Below, piece by piece: positions 1 to 5,787 of a DNA stretch of 7,336 bases. Origin of the DNA: Ruminococcaceae bacterium UBA6364 (GTDB lineage Bacteria; Bacillota; Clostridia; Oscillospirales; Acutalibacteraceae). The number at the start of each line of letters is the position of its first letter. The stretch's first letter is position 1. A program made the position numbers and the translations under genes. The notes beneath the pieces were generated by a model. The model was not told the origin of the DNA. It did no database searches and saw only the letters and a list, made by a program, of their open reading frames with translations. The stretch is taken from the NCBI GenBank assembly GCA_002440045.1, contig DJRI01000173.1, positions 1-7,336 on the forward strand, read 5' to 3'.

Positions 1-1126
1 TTGCAAGAAGCTTTTCGTCGTCCGAAAAGCTCTTTACAACGGTCATAACGTTTTGGGTTAGCGTGCCTGTTTTGTCGGAGCAGATTATTTGCGTACAGCC
101 GAGCGTTTCAACCGCAGTCATTTTTCTTATTATTGCGTTTCGCTTAGACATATTTGTAACGCCTATTGCAAGCACTATTGTCATTACCGCAACAAGTCCT
201 TCGGGAATTGCGGCGACGGCAAGCGCTATTGCCGTTATAAAGCTGTCGAGCGAAAGCGTCAAAAAGTCGGGTTTGTCGGCAACGAGAACATATTTTGTGA
301 TTATATCAAAGGCGAAAATAAAAATGCACACGCCGAGCACTATTTTCGTAAGCGTTTTTGAAAGCTGTTCAAGCTTTAATTCAAGCGGCGTTTTGCCGTC
401 CTGCGCCAATGTAATGGCGGTGGCTATTTTGCCCATTTCGGTGTTCATGCCTGTCGAAGTGACAACGGCTTTGCCCCTGCCGAAAACTACTGTCGAACCC
501 ATATAAGCCATATTTTTTCTGTCGCCGAGCGGTACGCTGTCATCATCTTTCTTTTTTAAAGAAAGCGCGTTTACAAGCTTGTTTACGGGAACGGATTCAG
601 CCGTAAGCGCGGCTTCTTCGATTTTTAAGCTTGCGCACTCAATTATGCGGCAGTCCGCAGGAACGCTGTCGCCCGCTTCAAGAAGAATAACGTCGCCGAC
701 AACGAGGTCTTCGCTTTTGATGTTTTGGACGCTTTTTCCGCGAAGCGTTTTTGTCGTTGCCGCAGACATCTCCTGCAACGCTTCAATTGCTTTTTCGGCT
801 TTGCTCTCCTGTACAACGCCGAGAATTGCGTTTACTATTACAACAAAAAGAATTATAAGCGTATCTGTCGGCACTTTAAGATGAAACGCTCCGCCTTCAA
901 ACATATCGGTTATTGCCGAAACTGCCGCGGCAACAATCAATATAATTATCATCGGGTCTTTCATCTGCGAAAAAAATCTTTTCAGCGCCGAATCCTTTTT
1001 AGGCTCGGCGAGCTTGTTTTTTCCGTCTCTTTCAAGCCTTGCGGCGGCTTCTTCGGCGTTCAGTCCGTCTTTTGATGAATTGACGGATTTAAGAACGTCG
1101 TCGGTTGACTCAAGGTAATACTTCAT
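1..1126 (-). CDS. Cation-transporting P-type ATPase (P2-type, calcium/manganese-like), N-terminal 375 residues, cut by the window edge
   Basis: This is the N-terminal part of a membrane pump that uses ATP to move divalent cations out of the cytoplasm. An N-terminal cation-ATPase domain (about 1-50, with GLNAEEAAARL) is followed by membrane helices near 58-76 and 86-105. The actuator domain carries TAESVP at 175-180, the counterpart of TGES. Helices follow near 261-282 and 293-323, the latter with the ion-site motif AIPEGL (306-311, Glu309). The phosphorylation motif CSDKTGTLT has its aspartate at residue 351. These motifs place it with the PMCA/SERCA-like P2 ATPases of about 850-900 residues, so the nucleotide-binding half and last helices are missing. 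The ATG at 1126 has GAGGA seven bases upstream. Annotation by homology would say calcium ATPase, but the manganese riboswitch in its leader argues for Mn2+ export, as for related bacterial pumps. The family is certain; the ion is inferred. Confidence 0.95.
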   Translation of the reverse strand, partial: MKYYLESTDDVLKSVNSSKDGLNAEEAAARLERDGKNKLAEPKKDSALKRFFSQMKDPMIIILIVAAAVSAITDMFEGGAFHLKVPTDTLIILFVVIVNAILGVVQESKAEKAIEALQEMSAATTKTLRGKSVQNIKSEDLVVGDVILLEAGDSVPADCRIIECASLKIEEAALTAESVPVNKLVNALSLKKKDDDSVPLGDRKNMAYMGSTVVFGRGKAVVTSTGMNTEMGKIATAITLAQDGKTPLELKLEQLSKTLTKIVLGVCIFIFAFDIITKYVLVADKPDFLTLSLDSFITAIALAVAAIPEGLVAVMTIVLAIGVTNMSKRNAIIRKMTAVETLGCTQIICSDKTGTLTQNVMTVVKSFSDDEKLLA

Positions 1127-1162
1127 TGCTTATTCCTCACAATAATATTTAAAAAAGAGTAA

Positions 1163-1202
1163 CAAAAAAAGACTTTTACCGCGTTTGAAGCGGTAAAAGT
1201 CT
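1163..1202 (-). terminator. Intrinsic terminator forming the riboswitch expression platform
   Basis: A perfect 13-bp inverted repeat (1170-1182 with 1190-1202, 7-base loop) is followed on the minus strand by seven consecutive T residues (1164-1170). It lies between the riboswitch aptamer and the ATPase start. Its upstream arm contains CTTTTA (1199-1194), which is also the 3' strand of the aptamer's closing helix, so the two structures cannot form together. This is the layout of a transcriptional ON switch: ligand-bound aptamer prevents termination. Confidence 0.9.
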
Positions 1203-1295
1203 CACTCTTAGTCAATGACTGCGGCAGCGGCGGGCTTATAGCCGTACTGACGACCGATGCCAAGCAACAGGGTGTTGCCGAGTTACTCCCTTTTA
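1194..1295 (-). promoter_or_regulatory. yybP-ykoY family manganese riboswitch aptamer
   Basis: On the minus strand the leader opens with TAAAAG (1295-1290) running into GGGAGTAA and closes with GAGTGAGAC running into CTTTTA (1199-1194). TAAAAG and CTTTTA pair as the closing helix P1. The conserved GGGAGTA near the 5' side, a GTCGTCAGTACGG segment in the middle and GAGAC before the 3' strand fit the yybP-ykoY class as I recall it. Members of that class sense Mn2+ and control Mn exporters, including P-type ATPases. The length of about 100 nt and the downstream terminator also fit. A covariance-model search with Rfam RF00080 would settle the class. The identification rests on remembered consensus, but the gene partner supports it. 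Confidence 0.85.
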
Positions 1296-1302
1296 TGCTT
1301 AT

Positions 1303-1331
1303 ATCATAAACGAAAAATTTTCTTTTGTAAA
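1303..1331 (-). promoter_or_regulatory. Sigma-A-type promoter for the riboswitch-ATPase transcript
   Basis: On the minus strand a -35 element TTTACA (1331-1326) and a -10 element TATGAT (1308-1303) are separated by exactly 17 bases. Transcription would begin near 1296, right at the first base of the aptamer. The promoter lies about 20 bases after the spoVFB stop codon, so the ATPase has its own vegetative-type start besides any readthrough from the sporulation genes. Confidence 0.75.
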
Positions 1332-1349
1332 TAGGTTTTTAAAAATTTT

Positions 1350-1925
1350 TTATTTCGGCGCTATTATTACGGGTTGCGTCTGAACGCCTGAAAATGCGTC
1401 CTCAAGCGTTTGCTCGATGAGCGCAAATTCGGCGACCATGGAGCATGGCTTTTTTTCGGAATTATCCTGCCTGAACGGCACAAAGTAGATGTTTTTATAA
1501 TTGAGAAGAGCGCCTATGTTTTTTGCGGCGTTTGAAAGCGCGTCGTTTGTGGAGGGCGCTATTATAAGCGGTCTGCCGTTTCTTAAATGCGCCTTTGCCG
1601 CAAGCGTTACGGGTGTGTCGGTAATTCCGTTTGAAAGCTTAGCGAGCGTGTTGCCGGTGCAGGGGGCTATAATAAGCGCGTCAAGAAGCTTTTTCGGACC
1701 TATCGGCTCTGCGTCCTGAAGCGTGTGAATAATCTTTCTGTCGGTCATCGCGTGGAATTTTTCGCGCCAGAACGCCGCCGAGCCGAAGCGGGTATCAAGA
1801 TTGTATGCGTTTTCGGACATTATCGGAACAAGCGAATAACCGAGTGTTGTAAGATGTTCCGCCTCTTTAAACACTTTTTCAAATGTGCAGAACGAGCCGC
1901 ATACGGCAAATCCGATTGTTTTCAA
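1350..1925 (-). CDS. spoVFB: Dipicolinate synthase subunit B (SpoVFB/DpaB)
   Basis: SpoVFB is the flavoprotein-fold subunit of dipicolinate synthase, which converts a lysine-pathway intermediate (from dihydrodipicolinate) to dipicolinic acid in the mother cell during sporulation. Dipicolinic acid is then loaded into the spore core with Ca2+. Seen in the 191 residues: an N-terminal GFAVCGSFCTFEKV strand-loop typical of the flavoprotein fold (5-18), AEPIGP (72-77), APCTGNTLAKLSNGI (87-101), IIAPSTNDAL (121-130) and FRQDNSEKKP (151-160). All match this family, and the length is normal. The start is TTG at 1925: the reading frame has no other start before an upstream stop, and AAGGG lies eight bases ahead of it, inside spoVFA. 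The TTGA overlap with the spoVFA stop implies translational coupling. Confidence 0.95.
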   Translation of the reverse strand: MKTIGFAVCGSFCTFEKVFKEAEHLTTLGYSLVPIMSENAYNLDTRFGSAAFWREKFHAMTDRKIIHTLQDAEPIGPKKLLDALIIAPCTGNTLAKLSNGITDTPVTLAAKAHLRNGRPLIIAPSTNDALSNAAKNIGALLNYKNIYFVPFRQDNSEKKPCSMVAEFALIEQTLEDAFSGVQTQPVIIAPK

Positions 1926-2779
1926 GGTATCAGCCCTTTCTTTTCAAATATCGGAAAAATTGTTTTACCGATTATTTCGCCTGCGGTCTTGGGGGCGACC
2001 TTTCCCGGTAAGGAGCTTGCCTTAATTACAGTCAGGGCATGCTCTTTAGCCGCGCCGAAGTCTATGCCGAACGGCGGCGAGGCGACCTCCAAAAGCAGGC
2101 AATCCGATTTTAAGTTGTTCATTTCCTCTTTGCCTATGACCTTTGCGGGTACGGTGTTTATCAGCACGTCAAAATCGTTTTTTTCTGTTTTAAGTTCTTT
2201 AAACGTACAGGTGTGCATTGATTGTGACAGTATCTCTGCCGCGTCGCGCGGCTTTCTTGCAATAACGGTGACGTCTGCGCCGAGCGCTTTAAGAGACGCG
2301 GCTATTTCTTTACCTATTTTGCCGTAGCCGGTAACTGCGCATTTCATTGAACGGACGGTTATGGGAAGCTTATCTATTAAAATACCTATTACGCCCTCCG
2401 CCGTGGGCACGGCGTTAAAAACGGCAAGCTCTTCAAGCGAAAAATAGTCGCACCAAAAAACGCCTTTTAAATCAAGCTCTTCGCAAAAGCTTTTGGGCAG
2501 CTGGCCGCCGAAAACGGTTTTTGAAGAGTCAATTAAAGCGCAAATATCGGCTATTTGAATTTTTTCGTCAAAAAGCGGCGCGTTGAGCGTTACACGGTCA
2601 CGGGTAAAGGGGAGCGGAAGTATTATGCAGTCAACGTCAAAGACGGCTTCTTTAAGCGTTTTGAAGCAGTCGGTATCCCGAAAAGCATAGTAACACACGT
2701 TAAGCGACTGCTTTTCAAGATATTCGCCCAAATACAGCGAACGGTCGTCTCCGCCGAGAATGAGGAATTTCTTGTTCAT
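1922..2779 (-). CDS. spoVFA: Dipicolinate synthase subunit A (SpoVFA/DpaA)
   Basis: SpoVFA is the NAD(P)-dependent oxidoreductase-like subunit that works with SpoVFB to make dipicolinic acid, the chelator that gives spores heat resistance. The 285-residue product has an N-terminal domain (FLILGGDDRS at 5-14, IILPLPFTRD at 52-61) and a Rossmann domain whose dinucleotide loop reads GYGKIGKEIA (151-160). These are followed by LINTVPAKVI (206-215) and LPGKVAPKTAGEIIG (257-271), a stretch typical of the family. Length and order are normal. The ATG at 2779 is preceded by AGAGGA with a 9-base gap. It overlaps spoVFB by four bases, giving the usual spoVFA-spoVFB operon. Mother-cell sigma control is expected from the family; the upstream region shows only a weak match to such a promoter. 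Confidence 0.95.
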   Translation of the reverse strand: MNKKFLILGGDDRSLYLGEYLEKQSLNVCYYAFRDTDCFKTLKEAVFDVDCIILPLPFTRDRVTLNAPLFDEKIQIADICALIDSSKTVFGGQLPKSFCEELDLKGVFWCDYFSLEELAVFNAVPTAEGVIGILIDKLPITVRSMKCAVTGYGKIGKEIAASLKALGADVTVIARKPRDAAEILSQSMHTCTFKELKTEKNDFDVLINTVPAKVIGKEEMNNLKSDCLLLEVASPPFGIDFGAAKEHALTVIKASSLPGKVAPKTAGEIIGKTIFPIFEKKGLIP

Positions 2780-2800
2780 TTGTCTCAGTCCTCTCTACCT

Positions 2801-2828
2801 TATACTATTCGTTTTTCGGGGCTGTGTT
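2801..2828 (-). promoter_or_regulatory. Possible sigma-E/sigma-K-like promoter for the spoVF operon
   Basis: On the minus strand AATAGTATA (2809-2801) resembles the CATA-N3-TA -10 box of mother-cell sigma factors with one mismatch, and AACA (2828-2825) could serve as the short sigma-K -35 box. The 15-base spacer is a little short, and the resulting leader would be only about 15 nt, so support is weak. No good sigma-A pair is visible between the upstream terminator and the spoVFA start. Confidence 0.25.
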
Positions 2829-2844
2829 ACAAATTATACTGTAT

Positions 2845-2875
2845 AAAAAATGCGCCCCGGCTTTAACCGGGACGC
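2845..2875 (-). terminator. Intrinsic terminator after the 859-residue secreted-protein gene
   Basis: The inverted repeat 2867-2875 / 2852-2860 forms a 9-bp stem, GC-rich with one G-U pair, around a 6-base loop. On the minus strand it is followed by six T residues (2850-2845). It begins about 20 bases past the stop codon at 2897 and separates that gene from the spoVF operon. Confidence 0.85.
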
Positions 2876-2896
2876 TCTTTGATTTATAAACTTATA

Positions 2897-5476
2897 TCAG
2901 CGGAAAATAACCTTTATCCACTTAACGACGCTCACGCCTGCCCTTACTATGGGAAGAATTTTAACGACTGCTCTGAGCGCTTTTTCTGCGCTTAACGAAG
3001 CTACGCCGTTTACAACAAGCTTGAGTATTGCCGAAACGGCAGGTTCTGTGCTTACAGTACCGAGAGCTGTGCCGATAGCGTCTTTATTTGCTTTGATTTC
3101 AGAGTGGAGGTATTTGAAAAGAACGGTGAATGTATCCGCAGCGTCGCCTTCGATTGTTACATAGTATCTGCATCCGCGTGCAACGCTTTCCTTCGCAGCA
3201 AATTTGCCGCATCCGGAAATGTCTTTAATTGCTTTAAGGAAATTATCTTTGTCAAGATTTATCGAAACTCTGACTGCGGGCGAGATTTCGGTGCCGTTTT
3301 CGTCAACCTCTGCGGCTTTGACTTCAAGGTCTGAAAGCTTGGGTGCGACAAGATTGAAAATGCCTTCTGTCGTAAGGTCAAGATTTATATTGTCGCCGAG
3401 ACCGAGACCGAGCTTGCTTTTAAGCGAATAGAACTGCTTGTCAAGAAGTCCTGTGTCTATAAGGCGCGCGGCTTTCGGAAGAAGCTCAAGAGCGGCTGTA
3501 AGCGGTTCTTCGGAGTTTGCGATGCTGTCGATAAGGTTGCAAACCGCAACAAGAATCGGACGAATGCGGCGGTCCATTTTTTCGTCGGAATTTGCACCTG
3601 CGTTTACATAGAGCGTGTATTCGTGCGATGACATAAAGCCTTCTATGCCGAGCGCTTCAAATACGGGTACAAGGTCCTCGTATGCGCCGTAGGTATATGT
3701 GCCGTTTGATGTGTCGATTTTGTTTTCAAGCGTTATTACCATGGTAACGATTGAAAGCGGACGGAATATTGAAGAGAGAGCGTCAATAAAGCCTTCTCTG
3801 TCGCCGTTTGCAAAGCCGAAATCGCCGTCTTTAACGGTAAGGTACTGCCATGCGTCAAGCTTTCCGACTTTGTTGCCGTCAGAATCAAGCGTGTTTGCCG
3901 CTTCGTTAAGAGCGGCAATTGCACCGGCATTTGTTTCGTGGTCAAGCTTTGAAGCAAGGTCGGCAGGGCTTTTTGCGGCAAGATTCGTAAGACCGCCGAC
4001 AAGCGGGAAGAGCTTTTTGGCAAGAAGCGCAACGGTTTCGTTTGTGTAAAGCTTTGTTGCCGTAAGCCCCTGAAGGCTGCCGTCGGGAAGGTCAAGAAGC
4101 GAAAGAAGAACTGCTTCAAGCTCGCCGATTGAGTTTGTTACGGAACGTTTTGTAACGGAAAGGTTGTATTTTACCTTTGTGCTCTTATAATCTTTAAGGT
4201 TAGGCATTTCGCCTGTGGGTTCGTCGGGACCGATGCACGCAAGAATGGCTTTATATTTTAAAAGCGTTTCTTCGGGAATAGTGCCTTTAAGCGTTTCGGG
4301 AACGAGCGCATAAGCGGCTTTTACAGCGTCTATGTCGGCTCTTTCATACGGCTCTGTGATTTTCGCTACCGTTTCAACAAAGCGGTCTACATAGATTGCG
4401 TTTCCGATGTCAACGCACGCTTCGTAAAGGGAAGAGGAATTATACGATTTATAGCCCCAAGAAGTAACTTTGTTTACGGGTGCGCCATAGAATGTGTAGC
4501 TTATGTCGTTGAAGAAGTTTTTGTCGGCTTCGCTCATTGCGTTATAAAGCGCAACCGCAGAGGACGCTGCCGCCGTTGCCGCGGGGTCGCCGCTGTCGAA
4601 AGCTGCTTTTGCGTTTTTCAATGCAACAATAGCGTCTGTTGCGGCTTTATATAAGCTGTCGGAAGAAGCCGCCCAATTAAGAGCCTCGATATAAAGGTTA
4701 CCCTTGTGAGTATATTCGTTGGCGTAAGCTGTGCTGTATTCTTCCGATTTTTTGAGCCATTCGTTAAAATCGGCAATATATGCGGGGTCGTTTTCGCCCT
4801 GTTCGTATTTTGAGGGCTTCGGTGCAGAGCCGGGGTTCTTCGGCTTTGCTGGTGCGGGGTTCTCAGACAGAAGGTCGTTGAAAACTGTGTCGGTTATAAG
4901 CTTAAGACCTTTGAAAATGTTGTCTTTGAGGGCAGATGAAAGAACACCGTTCGATGAGCTGTAGCATCCCGCCATAATGCGTGTGTTGCGGTCGGCCGAA
5001 GTCCAAAGGGCTTTTTTATCGTCTGTTGAGACTTTTTTGTCCGAAAGTTTTGCCGCAAGGTTAAGCGCGGCGGCAACATAAGAGGGGAGCGTGCCGAGCG
5101 TTGCCTCTGTTCCTGCGGCGGCATTTATGTAGTGCTGTTTATTGTACGAAGCAATCTTCGGATTTTCCGTAATGGAAATCTGACGTTCGCGTTCAAAAAC
5201 GATGTGATAGAAATTGTCAAATGCGAAAATATCAATGCTTTCTTTTTCGGCGTTTGACAAAGCCTTGTAGGCGGCAACAAGCTTGTTGTAGGCGTTAAGG
5301 TCATCTTCGGTGGGGTCTTTCACGCCGACATTTCCGCCGAAGCCGTTTACTGCGGCTTCAAAGTCCGATACCGCAGATGATTTGTCAAGCGCAAAAACCT
5401 GAAGCGATACTGTTGAAAAAGAAAGCAGTATGCACAGGCAAAGAATGATGCTTAACGTTTTTTTGCATTTTTTCAT
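2897..5476 (-). CDS. Large exported protein of unknown function with helical Y-x-A-L/M-S repeats
   Basis: I do not recognise a named family for this 859-residue product. It has a clear Sec signal peptide: a basic start (MKKCKK), a hydrophobic core at about 7-21 and a likely cleavage site after VFA (27-29). The N-terminal half holds three similar helical segments, VAAYKALSNAEKESI (67-81), VALYNAMSEADKNFF (308-322) and KAAYALVPETLKGTI (386-400). A proline-rich linker lies at about 206-222. The second half (about 440-720) is leucine- and alanine-rich and resembles, from memory, repeated uncharacterised domains of large surface proteins in gut Clostridia. There is no LPxTG signal, no dockerin and no recognisable catalytic motif; the C-terminus is basic and hydrophobic. 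It may be released or held on the surface non-covalently. ATG at 5476 has AAAGGAG nine bases ahead. It is monocistronic (terminator at 2845-2875) and preceded by two operators matching the one at the ROK promoter. Confidence 0.9.
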   Translation of the reverse strand: MKKCKKTLSIILCLCILLSFSTVSLQVFALDKSSAVSDFEAAVNGFGGNVGVKDPTEDDLNAYNKLVAAYKALSNAEKESIDIFAFDNFYHIVFERERQISITENPKIASYNKQHYINAAAGTEATLGTLPSYVAAALNLAAKLSDKKVSTDDKKALWTSADRNTRIMAGCYSSSNGVLSSALKDNIFKGLKLITDTVFNDLLSENPAPAKPKNPGSAPKPSKYEQGENDPAYIADFNEWLKKSEEYSTAYANEYTHKGNLYIEALNWAASSDSLYKAATDAIVALKNAKAAFDSGDPAATAAASSAVALYNAMSEADKNFFNDISYTFYGAPVNKVTSWGYKSYNSSSLYEACVDIGNAIYVDRFVETVAKITEPYERADIDAVKAAYALVPETLKGTIPEETLLKYKAILACIGPDEPTGEMPNLKDYKSTKVKYNLSVTKRSVTNSIGELEAVLLSLLDLPDGSLQGLTATKLYTNETVALLAKKLFPLVGGLTNLAAKSPADLASKLDHETNAGAIAALNEAANTLDSDGNKVGKLDAWQYLTVKDGDFGFANGDREGFIDALSSIFRPLSIVTMVITLENKIDTSNGTYTYGAYEDLVPVFEALGIEGFMSSHEYTLYVNAGANSDEKMDRRIRPILVAVCNLIDSIANSEEPLTAALELLPKAARLIDTGLLDKQFYSLKSKLGLGLGDNINLDLTTEGIFNLVAPKLSDLEVKAAEVDENGTEISPAVRVSINLDKDNFLKAIKDISGCGKFAAKESVARGCRYYVTIEGDAADTFTVLFKYLHSEIKANKDAIGTALGTVSTEPAVSAILKLVVNGVASLSAEKALRAVVKILPIVRAGVSVVKWIKVIFR

Positions 5477-5530
5477 TTTGATTTTCTCCTTTGTAAATTG
5501 ATTTTTTCGGCAAACAATTATTGTCGAAAG

Positions 5531-5559
5531 GTAATTAATAAAGACGTGTTATTAATTAC
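5531..5559. promoter_or_regulatory. Operator 1: perfect palindrome at the secreted-protein promoter
   Basis: GTAATTAATAA (5531-5541) and TTATTAATTAC (5549-5559) are perfect 11-bp inverted arms around a 7-base spacer. The core TTAATAA-N7-TTATTAA has the same spacing as two other sites in the window, one at the ROK promoter. It lies just downstream of the candidate -10 box and would cover the transcription start. In RNA the same repeat would put an 11-bp stem-loop at the 5' end of the message. Binding by the ROK protein is inferred from the shared motif. Confidence 0.8.
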
Positions 5560-5564
5560 ATATA

Positions 5565-5593
5565 TTTATAACCGAATTTTTTTATGCTGTATG
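5565..5593 (-). promoter_or_regulatory. Candidate promoter of the secreted-protein gene
   Basis: On the minus strand TATAAA (5570-5565) can act as a -10 box; 17 bases upstream lies CATACA (5593-5588), a poor -35 (3 of 6 matches). A TATATG overlaps just downstream, so the exact -10 is uncertain. Transcription would begin near 5558, inside operator 1, giving the same promoter-operator geometry as at the ROK gene. The weak -35 leaves room for an activator or another sigma factor. Confidence 0.35.
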
Positions 5594-5618
5594 CACAAAG
5601 AAATGCGGTGATAAACAA

Positions 5619-5643
5619 ATTTAATAAAGGTATGTTATTAAAT
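5619..5643. promoter_or_regulatory. Operator 2: second palindrome upstream of the secreted-protein promoter
   Basis: ATTTAATAA (5619-5627) and TTATTAAAT (5635-5643) are perfect 9-bp inverted arms around a 7-base spacer AGGTATG. The core is identical in its arms and spacing to operator 1 and lies in the same orientation. The two centres are 86 bp apart, one on each side of the candidate promoter, which is an arrangement suited to cooperative or looping repression. Confidence 0.75.
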
Positions 5644-5705
5644 GCGGCGAAATTACGGCGGTATAAACCGCCGCAGGCGTAAGAGAGGGTCGAAACCGAC
5701 ACGCC
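5644..5705. other. GC-rich segment with mutually exclusive hairpins
   Basis: CGGCGG (5656-5661) pairs with CCGCCG (5668-5673) around TATAAA. GCGGCG (5644-5649) could instead pair with CGCCGC (5669-5674), so the two stems exclude each other. Next, GGCGT (5676-5680) plus GTCG (5689-5692) pair with CGAC plus ACGCC (5697-5705), giving a 9-bp stem with an 8-base bulge and a 4-base loop. Neither is followed by a proper T tract on either strand; the minus strand has only TAATTT after the first. It may be the ROK 3' end, a weak terminator or a small structured RNA; I cannot assign it. Confidence 0.4.
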
Positions 5706-5787
5706 TTAAAAGCTTTATTTTTCTGTAATCGGGCAATTTTTAATTGTAATACGAAAGACTGCCCTTGAAGAACTCAGCCATGCTATA

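Larger units (their letters stand above)
5477..5787. other. Intergenic region between the ROK gene and the secreted-protein gene
   Basis: These 311 bases hold no convincing gene. From the secreted-protein side there is the SD AAAGGAG (5492-5486), then a leader of about 80 nt containing a short palindrome ACAAT-T-ATTGT (5514-5524). Next come operator 1 (5531-5559), a candidate promoter (5565-5593), operator 2 (5619-5643) and a GC-rich structured segment (5644-5705). In 5706-5787, next to the ROK stop codon, I see only a loose 5-bp repeat GGGCA/TGCCC (5731-5735, 5760-5764) without a T tract. No strong terminator closes the ROK gene, so some readthrough into the secreted-protein gene is possible. 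Confidence 0.7.

Noticed and set aside
63..506. Plus-strand reading frame of 147 codons with a hydrophobic start
   Set aside because: It lies antisense to the ATPase, whose DKTGTLT, PEGL and TAES motifs prove the minus-strand frame; it has no SD and no family resemblance.
1725..2327. Plus-strand reading frame of 200 codons
   Set aside because: It crosses the spoVFB-spoVFA junction in antisense; both real genes are well supported and this translation resembles nothing.
2833..2838. TATAAT on the minus strand as a sigma-A -10 box for spoVFA
   Set aside because: The position 17 bases upstream falls in the GC-rich terminator stem and gives no -35 match; the AT run is the terminator tail.
3736..4119. 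Minus-strand frame of 127 codons inside the large exported-protein gene
   Set aside because: It is an out-of-frame shadow of a long gene with signal peptide, SD and terminator; it has no SD of its own.
5601..5620. Possible catabolite-repression (cre) site near GCGGTGATAAACA
   Set aside because: It lacks the central CG and symmetry of the cre consensus.
5681..5705. tRNA T-arm-like GGTCGAAACC
   Set aside because: No acceptor, D-arm or anticodon arm can be built around it.
5642..5728. Plus-strand mini-frame starting MRRNYGG and rich in arginine, 28 codons
   Set aside because: The only SD-like AAAGG is part of operator 2 and badly spaced, no promoter is visible, and the codons are explained by the GC-rich hairpins.
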